Under the pieces are notes generated by a model. It did not search any database. It was not told the origin of the DNA and saw only the letters and a list, made by a program, of their open reading frames with translations. The position numbers and the translations under genes are program-made. From Ottelia alismoides (lineage: Eukaryota > Streptophyta > Magnoliopsida > Alismatales > Hydrocharitaceae), in the NCBI GenBank assembly GCA_037367405.1, contig JAZKJV010003256.1:310001-374000 (forward strand): DNA of 64,000 nucleotides. The letters are read 5' to 3'. Numbering within the stretch: the first letter of the stretch is position 1; the number at the start of each line of letters is the position of its first letter. Shown here in pieces: positions 1 through 11,479 of the stretch.

Positions 1-401
1 AGATCTTTGAGATAGTGATCTCAAAGTCTTATCTTCAAATACTTAAGACTTTATAGATAGTGATCTAAAAGGTCTTAACTTTGGATACCTTTAGAGATAG
101 TGATCTCTAGGGATAAAGGTATTCTGGTAAGGATTATGGAAATACTGGTTGTAATAATCGAGGTATAATGTCAAGGACACTATAACAAAATTGAGTATTG
201 GTTGCATAAGATGCAACATTCGCATTGGATGCGAGCACTGTTACTAGGGGATATGCAAGTGCCGTAAAAGGACTTGGCGTAGTCTCTTGAGAACAGAGTG
301 ACTGATCAGCTTACCTAGCTATTTTCTAAATAGCCTATGATTGTCACATGAGTGTGTTTAAATGATTAGCCCATTAATGGCTCTTTGGGCTAGTGGGAGA
401 T
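1..401 (+). mobile_element. 3' tail of internal region of Copia-1 (truncated by window edge)
   Basis: This is the end of a Copia-like internal region leading into the 3' LTR at 402. It ends in the purine-rich tract gggctagtgggagat at 387-401, which also precedes the 3' LTRs of the two complete Copia elements in this window, so it is the probable polypurine tract. Unlike them, no RNase H reading frame runs up to the tract. Instead there are three degenerate copies of a roughly 47-bp unit at about 9, 54 and 103, each centred on the palindromic motif agatagtgatct. This suggests a non-autonomous or heavily decayed relative. The rest of the element lies outside the window. Confidence 0.6.
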
Positions 402-2997
402 TGTTGGACATGCGAGCCCACGGCGAGCCATTATGCAATAAATGTTATTGCAATTCACTCCTTGATCTGAAATAAAGAGTATATAATTTGCATAATAGGT
501 CCCTTAGTACAATTAGGGTTATGTACCATGGCCATCTTAATGATCATACAGCTGTTGATTCAATTATTGAATCATAGAGGTTGGTGCTTAGATGAATATC
601 TAATAAGTTAGATTGGGGACTCGTCAAGCACCGTCAAATGATTATTAAGAGATGATCTCCAGCCAGAGTAGGAGATGGCAATCCTATCCCAGTTAGGCTG
701 ATATCTGACCGACCTCTTGATGTAGGTCCTCTGCATAGGAATGGAGATTCGGAGGTGTCAGATTAGTTAGGTCAAAGAGTTGACTTAACGAGATCGAGAT
801 AACCAAAGTCCTATATCATATGCTGTCACGATACAGGCACGCATCCTCTGACCAGAGACAGATGTGTTACTATATGTTTGAGTATGTACATTTGGCAGAC
901 CAATAGGTTGATGACCTAATCAAGGTCTATACACCGGCGCGCTGGTGTGCATATAAGGGCATATGAGTAATACGATCTCTCAAAGGAATCATACAGGTTC
1001 AGTTACTGAACCGGAAGACATGAGCTCACTCATGAGATATTTGGAAGAATCAAATTCCATGTGCATGGTCGTCTCGCTTTAGAAGCTTGACTGAATTTGT
1101 AGGTTTGATATATACTTTTGGAAAGTATATGATCAAGACCTAGGTATGATATATACTTTTGGAAAGTATATGATCGATACCGACTTCCAATGATCGAATG
1201 AGAAACTTAGTGATAAAGCCCTGAAGTAGACAGTGTAAAGTTGATCTAATACTTCGGGTTTATTCTGAGTCTTCCAGTATGCAGGATGTACAGGTATTAG
1301 CAATACCTGAGGGTGATGTGATCATAAACGATTGTATAACCATGATGCTTCCATTCCTAGGGAGTGATGAAACGGGTCTGGATTTTAGTGACTCCTCTCA
1401 GTAGAGAAGTAAGCTCATCTTAGTCCAAATGTTGGACATTGATCTGAATGTGATTCAGATTCAATGAGAAGATTAGATTTACGGTCTTGATTTAATCAAG
1501 CATCTATGGGAGGCCCGAGATCTGGATTTGAGATGTGATCTCAATATCCATGTCACTATACGTGGAACAGTACAATCGCCCTGTCCTTATCTCCAAGTAT
1601 TCGCGGAGAAAGCGCATTATCCTTGAAAGAGTTCATGGATAATTCTATTGTTGATATATGTATCCGAGCATTGAGAAAATGGATAATTAAATGTGATTTA
1701 GTTATCATGAATAATATGAATTTGATTCATATTATAAGGAGAGTTATCTTAGATAATTAAATGTGATTTGATTATCAAAGATGTAAATAATGTGAATGTG
1801 ATTCATATTATTTGAGCACAAGAGAATAAGTTATCCAATATAATTAAATGTGATTTAATTATTATGGATAAGAATAATGTGTATAGTAATATCCAATTAT
1901 TCATAATATATTATAAATGTGATTTATAATGTATTAGAGAGAGTTAAATATAATTTATATTAGTAGATTAATTATTAATGTGTATTGGATACACATTGTC
2001 TAATTAATTGAAAATGTAAATTACATTTTGTTTTGGGTTGTGAATATGATTCACAATATTCCAATGTCAAGATTGCAATATCCCCAAAATTAATTGAGAA
2101 TTATTTTGGTGAATAAAATCCCAACAAATAGTTGTTGGAAAATAAGTAGAGACAAAATCAAGTAGATGTGCAATCTTATGGGAATCCATGAGATTGCCCT
2201 CCCTCCAAAGGGGAAGGTTGATCTCCTTTATTCTCTCTCTCCTTATTTGATTGATTTAATTTGGTGTTAATATATATTTGACATATTTCATCAAATTTAA
2301 ATCACAAGTTGTTGGCTTTTACCAACAACAATCTTGACCATTGGATTGACATAAATCAATCTCATCCATTGATTTTATATGTCACATGGATTGAGATCCA
2401 TGGATCCCAAAACCCTATAAATAGAGAGGCATACCATGCTCTCTATTTTACACAACACTTCTCTCTCTCTCTCTCTCTCTTTCTCTCTAGAGGTCAGCCC
2501 TCTCTCTCTCCCTCTCATGGCCGTCCACCATGGATGCCATGGAGAGGTTCTCCATCGTCGTAGCATCGTCGTTATGCTGCCCGATCGTCTGCTCGTGGAT
2601 CTCCGTCTCCTTCGGTGCGCCTCGCTCGTGAAGAAGACGTCGGATCTCGTGTGTCGAGATCAGGAGATCCACCGCTTGGATCATCAACATGGATTGCGAG
2701 AAGCACGCGGTTCATCCCCGCGCTCGCAAGCGTCTCCTCCGTCGGATCGGACTTGAGACAGGAGGTCTCTTCGTTTAGAGACTCGATCGCAACCACGCTT
2801 CAAGAGGTAATCCTATTACTTGTTTGTGGTTTAGACGAAACGATCCGAGAAGTGTTCTTGGATCATGTGGTTTCGTCGTAAGAAAATTTTTTAAATTCCG
2901 CTGCATCGAGCAACTAGTGCGACTAGTCGCTCCTCGTCGTATTCGATACGACGCTCACGCTTCCGTGATGCGCTTGAGGATCTAACCATATCCTTCA
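402..2997 (+). mobile_element. Copia-1 3' LTR (2.6 kb)
   Basis: The LTR starts TGTTGG and ends ccttca, the same termini as the Copia-2 and Copia-3 LTRs, and it is collinear with them but clearly more diverged. It contains the hairpin TTGTTGG-n6-CCAACAA near 2308-2327, a TATA box (ctataaata) near 2415, a (CT)n tract at about 2460-2490, and the shared end ctcacgcttccgtgatgcgc. At 2998 the sequence passes directly into Athila-1 pol read on the minus strand, so the element inserted there. The left LTR and left target duplication are outside the window. Short open frames at 2309-2881 lie inside the LTR and are not considered genes. Confidence 0.85.
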
Positions 2998-3472
2998 CCT
3001 CGGTCAATCGTGAACTGATGATGACCGAATATTTCTTCTCTTGTCCTGCAAGGAAGGTGTATTTAAGTGTTGTGGGTGAAGATTTAAGCTCAGGTAAGGG
3101 GTGATCATCGAGGAAGTCTGGCTCAATCAGTTCTGGCTCTGTGCCGGTAGTGGATGGATCTATCTTTGAAGTTACTGCCACCAACTCATTCAACTCTGGA
3201 GTCGGATCGTCAAAAGTCTCCAAGCAATCGGCAAAAGCCACATCTGACCCATCATCCTCATCTTCTAATTGTCCTAAAAAGGGAAGGACTGACAGGCCCC
3301 GCTGGGCCTCTACATCATCGAAGATATAGGGGGATGCACTTTCTGCGTTGTACTCATTGCTAAGGCTCTCATAGATTGTCTCATGCACAAGATCTTCTCT
3401 AGAGGAGAGGGACTCATCGGGGTGCCAGCTGGGCTCTATCTCCATGGCCCAACGATGTCTACATGAATGCAA
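2998..3472 (-). pseudogene. Athila-1 pol fragment between protease and RT
   Basis: On the minus strand this gives about 158 residues rich in Asp, Glu and Ser, ending in a motif of the type LKYTFLAGQEKKYSVIISS. The same motif stands just before RT in Athila-2 (near 33840-33900), so this is the acidic linker between protease and reverse transcriptase. The ATG-initiated frame runs on into the Copia-1 LTR (2891-2997), so its last 35 residues are a chimera and not Athila sequence. RT, RNase H and integrase of this element would lie beyond Copia-1, left of the window. The fragment is broken by the Copia insertion. Confidence 0.75.
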
Positions 3473-3654
3473 TCTACTTCAGACGACGAGTACTCAGTGC
3501 TGGATTCTGAATCTGGCCTCTGCCACCTTGTCTGCTTCATTTCAAGTTCCTCATCTCCGCCTAGAGTTTGGAACTGAATCTTCTCGATCTTGTAATCAAA
3601 TAAGGGCCTTGTTGTTCTGAGGAAGGGCCTTCCTAAAATGATCTGGGAATCTCT

Positions 3655-4131
3655 CTAATTTCGAGGGGTCTCCATATCAAGAACTGTAAATTCCACCATG
3701 TACTCCTGACCCTCGACTTTGATGATAACAATCCTCGATTCTCTCTGGGACCACTTGGTTGATTTATCTGCAAGCTGGAGTAATGCTCTGGATTTCCTAA
3801 GAGGTCCTAGATTAAGCTGCTCATAGAGGGTTGTAGGCATCAAGTTAATTGAGGATCCATTGTCTAGGAGAGTGCGTGCAAATGTGGTGTCATCGACATG
3901 ACTCACCACATAATGGGCACCCATGTCCCTTTGTTTCCTTGGAAACACATTCTTTATGGCGCAAATAGTGGCTACTGATAGAACGTGCTTCTCAACACGG
4001 CTTTTGGTCTTCATGCTGACCCTAGTAGGTGTGCATCTCACCTTAAGGTACTTCTGGAATGCAAGTGTCATATCCGCATACTTATCGAAAGGGATTGTGA
4101 CCTTGATGTACTTGTTGCAGAACTCTACCAT
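3655..4131 (-). pseudogene. Athila-1 aspartic protease region (Gypsy pol)
   Basis: The 158-residue minus-strand frame contains the retropepsin core TLLDNGSSINLMP followed by a hydrophobic stretch. The protease would process the Gag-Pol polyprotein inside virus-like particles. The active-site triad is D-N-G rather than the usual D-[ST]-G; Athila-2 has the same DNGSS motif, so it is a family trait and not a chance mutation. A basic segment (KTKSRVEKH) precedes it and matches the basic tail before the protease in Athila-2. The frame opens after a stop and there are stops between it and the gag and pol frames, so the polyprotein is not intact. Confidence 0.75.
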
Positions 4132-4207
4132 CTCAGGGTCATCTTTTTGTATTTTTTTAGTTTTCTTCTTTCCACCCTTAAGGGATCGAGGGAAGGGATT
4201 ATTGATT

Positions 4208-4582
4208 CTAACTTATATTCGGAAACTGAAAGATCTTCTTGAAATGTGGAACTGAGTTCTTTACAGGACTCTGACACTGACTCTGACTCTGGCTAGGACA
4301 AAAAAGAATTTTTTGTTGCGAAACAGGTGATGCGTCTTCCGTGACTGTTGGGACGTACTCCTCAGATAGAGGTGCGGGCTCCTCATCGGTTTCATTGGAC
4401 TCACTACTGGTGCTCTGCTGCCTCTTCTTTGAGTACTTGGAAATCCTCTTCTTCTGTAGATGGTGGTGGCGGTGCTGCTCCTCTGCCTCCAAGTTCTCCT
4501 TAGGTAGAGACTTGGCGGCGTCTTCCTCCTGTACCCGTGCCCGATCAGGTACGATCACGGTCCTTCCGCTCTTGAGGGGCAT
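4208..4582 (-). pseudogene. Athila-1 gag-protease linker, low-complexity basic/acidic region
   Basis: This 124-residue frame is rich in Lys, Glu, Ser, His and Gln. It lies between the gag C-terminal part (5186-5665) and the protease (3655-4131) on the same strand, so it belongs to the same polyprotein. No enzymatic motif is visible. A comparable charged segment occupies the same place in Athila-2 (10840-11451). Function is unknown; it is part of the Gag/spacer region by position only. Confidence 0.5.
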
Positions 4583-5665
4583 ATGATTAACATTATCGTA
4601 CGAAAGGATCTCATGTTCAGATAGAGAGTTATATGAATAATATACCTAATCTCGTGGTCAGTTCTAACCCTGATTCAGGCTATTTGGGTTGGCCTGGACC
4701 TGGGCGGGAATTGGAGTCCTTGGCGCCATCTATTGATCCGGGGTTCGTGAAACACAGTTCAGATCAGTTCGGATATCTAGGTAATCATTCTGTATCTGCT
4801 GGACCCTATTAGTCAGGGTCTGGATCGCCAAGGTGAGGTACTCCAATTTGCTTGTGGACGGGGCTTGCTGCTGCTGACTAGAGGACGAGTGTCTATATTG
4901 GCCATGCTGGCCATGCCGATATTGCTACTAATGGGAAGGTGGTGGAGGGCCCTGCTGGCCCGAGTGGAACGTGCGCTGCTGTTGATGCTGTTGAGGATGG
5001 TACCCTTATCCGGGTCGGGACTATACAAAGCACGGTGCGGGGACGGAGCTGGTTTCCTGGTAAGCTAGGGAAGATCGGTGTGGCTGACCGTTCCCTATCC
5101 CCGACCGTCTGTCGATGGGGTCATGGTTGTACCACATCCTGTTAATCTCGAACACATGCGGAGGCTCCTCGTAGACTGTCTCCACCTATGGGGGTGTGTG
5201 CTGCTCCTGTTGAATGTAGTGCTGCTCCTCAACCCAGCTACCCTGAGGCTCCTGTACCTGCTCTTGTACAATATGTACTCGATGTACAGGCACATGTGGT
5301 GTAGAAGGGGCAGGTAGTCGTATCTTGGCTACCTTCTCAGTCAATTCCTCCACTTGTTTCGGTAGTCGTGAAAGTGCCTCAAGGTCTGTGACCCTCTTGT
5401 GGATCTGCTCTACCATAGTAAGCTTATCAGCTATTATCCCCATGTTGGGGATGAGGTCATCCATCAGATCCGTTACAGTCCTCCGAGTTGTCTCATTAGA
5501 TAGGCTTGAGGGGGACAACTGATAGGACCTGGTGGCCTGAGATCTGCCTATTTCCGCCATCTTCTCCAGGATCTTCCATACGGCATCCTCATTCTTATTG
5601 AGATAGCTTCCTCCATAGGTTGTACTCACTAACCCATGCATCTTCGGGGTCATGCCACATAACAA
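4583..5665 (-). pseudogene. Athila-1 gag, C-terminal part
   Basis: The clearest frame is 5186-5665 (159 residues). It contains a Leu/Glu-rich helical stretch of the kind LEALSRLPKQVEELTEKVAKI, which looks like a coiled coil, followed by a Gln/Pro-rich tail. Athila-2 has a Gln-rich gag segment at the same place (about 10320-10600). From 5185 down to 4583 the sequence still looks gag-like (Gln/His-rich in places) but is split over frames. No zinc-knuckle CCHC was found, in keeping with many Athila gags. The coding sequence is degenerate. Confidence 0.6.
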
Positions 5666-6474
5666 GGTCTAGACTAAGATTGCTTTTTTAATGCCATGGC
5701 GGGGGCATTTTTGAGTTAAATCATTAAATCTATCCCATGCTTCATGAAATGGCTCGTAGGGGCCTTGGGAAAACTAGCAATCTTGGTCCTCATCTCGTTA
5801 GTCCTACTAAGAGGGTAGAACTTCTTCAAGAATAAATCCTTGAACTGCATCCAGGTCATACATCTTACCCCGAGATTTTTCAGCCAATGAGCAGCCTTAT
5901 CTCCTAAGGCAAACAGGGTAGCCTTCAGCCTGATGTAGTCTTACCCAACCCTAGGGCGACTAAGGTTGTTGCAAACCAGCTCGAAGTCTCTCAGGAAAGC
6001 ATAAGGTTCTTCGTTGGTGTTCCCATTGAACTTCGGTAGCAGACTCAGAAAGTGGAGCTTCAGCTCGAACGCTTCTGGGGGAACCACAGGTGCAAGCCAA
6101 CTATGTATCTCATTTTCTGTTGGGTTATAGGCATCTACCATGGGTCGATCAATTCCCTCTGCCTCGATCACCTGTCCCATCCTAGCCATAAGTTCTGCAT
6201 TAAGCTGCTCGGCTCTAGCCAATCGGGCGAAGACTTGGTGCATAGGATCATCCTCTTCTTCTGGGGGTTTCTTAGGAGGCATCTTGTCCTCTTTACCTGG
6301 GTAAAGAAAGTGGTCTATGTTAGAGGACGTATCAATGAAGACATTCTCATCGAGGCGATGGTCTTCCTCAATGAGATTAGAGGAGAGGAAAGGGATGGTT
6401 TGAGGGTAACCATCCTCAGGGTGATGGATCCCGAACTCAAGAGGGTCGTGAGCTCGGGTTGGCCCAAGTTGCAC
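5666..6474 (-). pseudogene. Athila-1 gag, N-terminal and capsid-like part
   Basis: The minus-strand frame at 5941-6474 gives 177 residues. The second half, with motifs such as LPKFNGNTNEEPYAFLRDF, is typical of the plant retrotransposon gag domain (Pfam Retrotrans_gag type), which forms the particle shell. Downstream (5666-5940) the homology continues in other frames with stops, for example the segment around the LTWMQFKDLFLKKF-type motif seen in plant Gypsy gags. The frame is broken by at least one stop near 5940, so no full Gag can be made. Confidence 0.7.
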
Positions 6475-7970
6475 TTGGGCCGATGAAGACGAACTTCATG
6501 AGGGGCTTAAAGAGAGATTTGCGAAGCATGAGTAGATATTCCCACGGTCAGTCATCTTGGATGGCAAGAAGAAGAATCGGGAGTATAAATGTAAAGATGG
6601 GATTTTACTCCTACCTGAAGCAAGCAAGTGAATCACAAACCCTGATTTTCACACTCAACACTGTGAAAGGCCCGAAATCAAGTCCGATTAATCTGGTTGA
6701 TTTTAAGTGTGATTTTTTAGACAAGTAGCAAAGGTTACGCGACCTATAGGGGAGTCGGCTCAAAGCCGGATGCGTCTCCCCTGTTTAACCTGTCGCCTAA
6801 GATACCAACACCCTTCCTTTCTCTGCTCCTATCACCAGCCAAAAGTTCAAGGACCTGCCCCTATCTACCTACAGAGTAGGCGAAGGCTGACAAGGTTGTA
6901 ACTTCGCCCCTATCTACCTGTCGGAGCAGGTGGAGGCTACTAGAAACTTGTCGCGGTGCACTGCAATTTCGCCCCTATCTACCTACCGTAGTAGGCAGAT
7001 TCTACTTGGCGCTGGTCAGTTGAACCCATAGTTCAGTCTGTGACATTTGCTCGGATCGGGGTACGCGATATGAAAGGCGGGGATTTTCAGCTCTGCCTTA
7101 GGGTGTGCACACACACTCTAGTACCCTCACTCAGCCTGAATCAAGGTCGGGGTTAATCTCCCGCAAATAGAATTTTTGATTTTATTGAATTTTTTGGTCA
7201 ATTTTGTTTAGCAGACCCGATTTTAAGTTAGGTGGCCACTTGATTAGTCAAACACACAAGGCACGCCTATCGTATAGTCCCAATTTCCTTTGAAACCTAT
7301 GTTTGAAAAAACCAAGGGGGAAGGAGTCGAGAAAAGCCAATGCACGATAAAACAATGATGAATGCCAAGTAGAGACGACTTACAGTGATCCTTTCGCTTT
7401 ATATGTGTGATGCATAACAGAATTGAAATTCTTATACTATATAAATGCAAGTGATAAAAGTCGCTCCTAGACAAGCAGTTCTATTAGCGAGTGAAGAACC
7501 AGTTTGATTTGGCTAAGTCCTGCGGTCTAAGTACGTCTTTTAAGTGTGATGTGTGGTCCTAGAATTTTACGAGCACAAACAATCCTAAGAGAGCACTAAG
7601 AGCCACAAGTGCATGGCTTATCCTACGCAAAGCAATACACACAGCACACGGGGACACATTTTATTATGACTTACATGTGCGAGAACCCAAACGGGAACCA
7701 CTGGAAAAATGCAAAATAAAAGAAAAGAAAAATACAAGTCCTCACAAAAACACTCAAATTATTTTAATGCAGGCTCCTCGGCTCGCTTGGCGAAGCGCCT
7801 TCGACTCCTCCTATTCCTCGCACGAAAATAAATGGAGATCAGATAAAGGACGACACAAAATAAATGAAATAAAAATTAAACAGAAAATATTCACTAGAAA
7901 AGCTGGGAATTAGACTACCCATGGATGGAAAATCTAAAATCAAAATTTTCTAAAAGTTAACCTAAGCCGT
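6475..7970 (-). mobile_element. Athila-1 untranslated leader between PBS and gag
   Basis: This is about 1.5 kb of non-coding DNA between the primer-binding site and gag on the minus strand. A long leader is usual for Athila elements. It contains three copies of a block with the core cccctatctacct (about 6857, 6907 and 6972), each followed by a short inverted repeat (see findings). It also contains a ccccgtgtgct motif (read on the minus strand, near 7645) that recurs in the leader piece of Athila-3. The short open frames at 6459-6728, 7244-7474 and 7677-7913 show no family resemblance. Confidence 0.65.
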
Positions 7971-7991
7971 GCCTCCCCGGCAACGGCGCCA
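7971..7991 (-). other. Primer-binding site of Athila-1 (tRNA-Asp type)
   Basis: Read on the minus strand the site begins TGGCGCCGTTGCCGGGGA. This is the conserved sequence beside the 5' LTR of plant Athila/Tat Gypsy elements and is complementary to the 3' end of tRNA-Asp. It fixes the orientation of the element (minus) and marks the 3' edge of its 5' LTR at about 7995. A second copy with one change stands at 49161-49181 for Athila-3. Confidence 0.85.
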
Positions 7992-7994
7992 TCT

Positions 7995-10041
7995 TCAAGA
8001 GCCCTAGACTACCCTTGTTAATTCAACAGGATTAATGATCGAATTAAATTTGTCGTTCGTTGTAGTCAGGTAATCGAGACTTATCAAAAACCACTCAAAT
8101 TAATGTTGAATTAAACGCAAGCGGTAAATTTTTATTTTACTTGGGCAAGCCCAAGGTCGAACTCAGGGAGGCAGCTTTCTCCTTAGGTTGATTTGAAGTT
8201 AATTTTGATGTCAGATTTTTAGGAGAATATTTTTTGTCTTTTTTATGCAATTAAGGGAAATACAATGCAATTTCAAGCCAAATTTTAAGGTTAAATCACA
8301 AACTATGGTCAAATGAAGTCCAACAATAATGAAACTTGGCGATAATATGAAATGCAATGAAACTAAGTTCTGTAATTTTTTGGAATTTTTAGACTCTGAA
8401 CGAATTAATTATGAATTAAATATGAATGCAAGGTAGTTTTTGCAAAGTTAATTTTAATAAATACCAAAGCACATTATTTTTAGATACAAAAATATCCTAG
8501 ATATTTATATATGAGATGAATCCAGGAAAATTGATAAACTTAAAAAATGATGTAAATTGGACCTATTAAAAATCAATATAGCAAAAGACTAATTAATTTA
8601 TTCGGGCCTCGTAATGCGTGCAAATGGTTTGATTTTTGGGCACAATGTAGATAAATTTAAACTAAACATAATGTGATTTTATGATGATTTTTTGGAGCAA
8701 CAAATAATTTAATAAGGAATAAAAGTCACAAAGTGGGTAAACTATGTCAATTTCCACAAAAAATAAATATATTAAATTCTACAATGCTCACAAAAATATG
8801 ACACGTGTTACAAAGATAAAGCTCAAGTTACTCTACAACATGCAATTTTTGGAATTTAAAAATGATGATAAATGTATGCCTAAATGTGCATGCAAACACA
8901 GGGACCAAAATGCAAAACAAAAATTAAAATTGCTTAAATTAAAACATGCATACGGGGACTAAAGTGTAAATACCTATAATGTTAGGGGTGGAAATGCAAA
9001 ATATCCACGGGAACATGTGCGCCTCATGTAACGCGCCTGGCAGGGACTGAAATATAATATTGAAAACTTACAGGGGCCTTTGTGTAAATTACCCAGTCCT
9101 CACGTGAGAGACACGTAAGATGTTAGGCTCGGGAGGCGTCGGAGGCGTCGGAGGCGTGGGCGGTGGCTCGGATGCACTGGAGGCTCGGGCGTGCTTTGGG
9201 TCTTACTTCGAGTGCTCCGAGCCTATGGTCGGGGAAGAGGCTCGGAGGGCGCTACGTGGCTGCCTGAGAATCGTCAGATCAAGATGATCCAATGGTGGCG
9301 ATGGCGTGATGCAGGTCGTTGGATCAAGATGGATCCAACGGTATCTGTAGCTTCTAGCGAGGGCGACGTGGCAAAGTATGGACCGTTAGATCCTCCTGAT
9401 CCAACAGAGGCCGGAGCGAGCGACGTGGCTCGATCTGGACCGTCCAATCAAGATGCTCGAACGGTGGATGCTTGTCATGTTCTTCCGGCTGTCGCCTCCT
9501 GCAGCGGACTTGGCTGGGCTCCGGTGAAGCCCTCCTGGCTCCGCTGCCTTTCCCCGTTGTCGGTGTAGATCGCTGGAGGCTCCTAGGTAGCTCGGAATGG
9601 CCGTGGAGGCATGGCGGAGCGACCGGCATGTCTGGATGGAGCTGGGGAGGTCTGTAGGTCGGAGATCGAAGGAGCTCCGGCTACGCTTCCGACCAATGAA
9701 GATAGCAACTCCTACAAGATTAGTTGATGCCAAAAGATGGTGTGTGTGTTCACGTAAAGTGCAGGGAGTGGTGCAAGGCATGTGGCGTAAAGCGATGGCC
9801 GGGCGGAGGTGTTCTTCCGCCGTGACCGGCGGAGCGATGGTCGGATATAGTGCGATGTGTCGTGAAGGTGATCTGAAGGTGCCGTAAAGACGAGAGCTCC
9901 AAGGCGGAGCTCAGGTGATGGTTGGTGAGGTGTGTTGTCAATCGAAGAAGGCGGGAAAGAGGTGAGAAAATCAAAGGGGACAAAGAAGAAGATCGAAGAA
10001 GGAATGGACAAAGCTACCTGGGATCTGAGGCTCACAGTGGA
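7995..10041 (-). mobile_element. Athila-1 5' LTR, R/U5 part (left piece of split LTR)
   Basis: The piece runs from the PBS rightwards. It holds the motif tcgaactcagggaggc near 8157, which recurs beside the Athila-3 PBS (near 49355). Next comes an AT-rich U5, then blocks of the type gggaccaaaatgcaaaa, as in the other LTRs here. Last is a GC-rich part (9120-10041) with a triple 9-bp repeat ggaggcgtc (about 9129-9157), two gacgtggc boxes and four inverted gatccaac motifs. The Athila-2 LTR has an acacgtggc box plus gatccaa at a similar distance (about 0.8 kb) after its TATA. The U3 part is inferred to be 44144-45554, giving an LTR of about 3.45 kb. Open frames at 9191-10198 are LTR sequence. Confidence 0.65.
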
Positions 10042-10757
10042 GACTCTGGACGTCGCTCGAGGGTCGGTAGCAACCCGAGATCGAGCATCTCATCAGAGGA
10101 ACTCCTACACTGCGAAGATACGTCATGGATCTCGTCAGAGGTGCACCCACCCGACAGATACATTTTGTTCAGAGCGAGCCCGAGACTTCGTAGATTGATT
10201 AGCATGAGGATCAATTGCATGCCAATCCCAGCCATATCACCAGTGTTGCGGATATGGATGTTGAGCCTCAAGTCATTCTTGAGATCAACAGGATTTGGTA
10301 TACTCTGATTCAGCAACCGAGTGTACCTCATCAGCAGCAGCACTAGTACAGTCACCCGCAGCATGGACGTCCACACTTTCAGCACCGACACCAATTCACG
10401 CAGCAGCAGTCTCACCAGCATGCATATCAGAGACCACATTCAAATCAATATCCTGCTAACCGTTCACAACCTTATCACTATCAGCAGCAGCAGCAGTCTT
10501 CCTTTGCACCGCAGAGATCTTCCCAGCCTTATTCCTCACAGCAGTACACACCAAGGCAGGAGAGAGTAGAAAGCCAGGGCCACCACACCGAACCTGAGAT
10601 GTCTTCACAGGCCCAAGCTCTAAATCAAATCATGGATATGTTGAGTACGCTCCAAATTGCACACAAAATAGAGATGGAGCAGGTTAACCGTCGTCTAAAT
10701 GAGTTAACCGTGCCGAAGACCACTCTCCCAGCCCAGCCTCAGATGAATCCCGAATAA
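10042..10757 (+). pseudogene. Athila-2 gag, degenerate, 5'-truncated
   Basis: Frame 3 reads through several stops. It gives a gag-like segment (motifs PEIEHLIRGTPTLRRYVMD and ADMDVEPQVILEINRIWYT), then a Gln/His/Ser-rich stretch (about 10310-10560), then a heptad-like segment with MDMLSTLQIAHKIEMEQ up to the stop at about 10755. This order (helical part, Gln-rich spacer) parallels Athila-1 gag. The N-terminal capsid-like domain seen in Athila-1 (FNGNTNEEPYAFLRDF) is absent, so the 5' part of gag is missing together with the 5' LTR. Confidence 0.55.
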
Positions 10758-10839
10758 CAATAGGAGGCACCTAGATCAGGTAGATACCACTATAGGTACG
10801 ATCTCTTTTCCTGAATTTTTATCTAACTTCATTCGTCTC

Positions 10840-11451
10840 ATGAGCGGTAGATCACCACGAGCACCTGATGGAATAGAGGAGAGGGCACTTGATGAGGAGC
10901 AAGAGCAAATCCATGAGCAGCCACATTCTGATGCTAAGGAGGGGAACTTTCACGAGGATAAGGACCATCGTGAAGATCAGAGAGAAGGGAGCAATGCCGA
11001 AACTATTGACATGGACACCAACGAGTCAGATGCTGATATCACGCCAGACCATGTAGATACTCCCGATAAAAATGTTTCTTCCCCTATTTTAGAGAGTTTT
11101 ATACATAATTCTGAAACTCTCGATGTACAAGCTGATTCTGAATTCAATAAAAAGTCTGATTTTCTCATTCCCAATATTGTTCCTTTTCCTGATGCTTTGT
11201 TTGGAAAAGGAAAGAAAATTACCAGAAAGAATGTTGTGACTCTAGAGACTAAAAGACTATTAAAAGATCACATCTTTTTGAAGATCCCACTTCACGGTGT
11301 CTTGGATCATTTTTCTACGCTCAAGAATCAGTTGAAAAATCGATGCACCACGCGTAGGAAAAAGAGATCACGTACAGAAAAACATGCTTTGACCAAGGCT
11401 ACATCATGCGCAATACAGAACAAGATACCTAAGAAGAAAAAGGATTCATGA
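10840..11451 (+). pseudogene. Athila-2 gag-protease linker up to Copia-2 insertion
   Basis: The 203-residue frame is acidic in its first half (many Glu/Asp) and basic at its end (RRKKRSRTEKHALTKAT). The basic end aligns with the segment just before the Athila-1 protease (KTKSRVEKHVLSVAT). After its stop the reading continues as AHYV-, the start of the protease block in Athila-1, and is then cut at 11479 by the Copia-2 5' LTR. The protease resumes at 32962. Function by position: spacer between Gag and protease in the polyprotein. Confidence 0.6.
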
Positions 11452-11479
11452 GCACATTATGTCAGATGCAAGATCGTCA

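Noticed and set aside
2309..2881. Overlapping short ORFs on both strands near 2.3-2.9 kb
   Set aside because: They lie inside the Copia-1 LTR and similar ORFs recur at the same place in the other Copia LTRs (13470-13871, 16758-17009, 24922-25173, 32500-32718). They reflect the CT-rich and GC-rich R/U5, not genes.
9191..10198. Several ORFs of 77-131 codons in GC-rich DNA
   Set aside because: Placed in the Athila-1 LTR. Frames overlap on both strands without domain motifs; high GC removes stops by composition.
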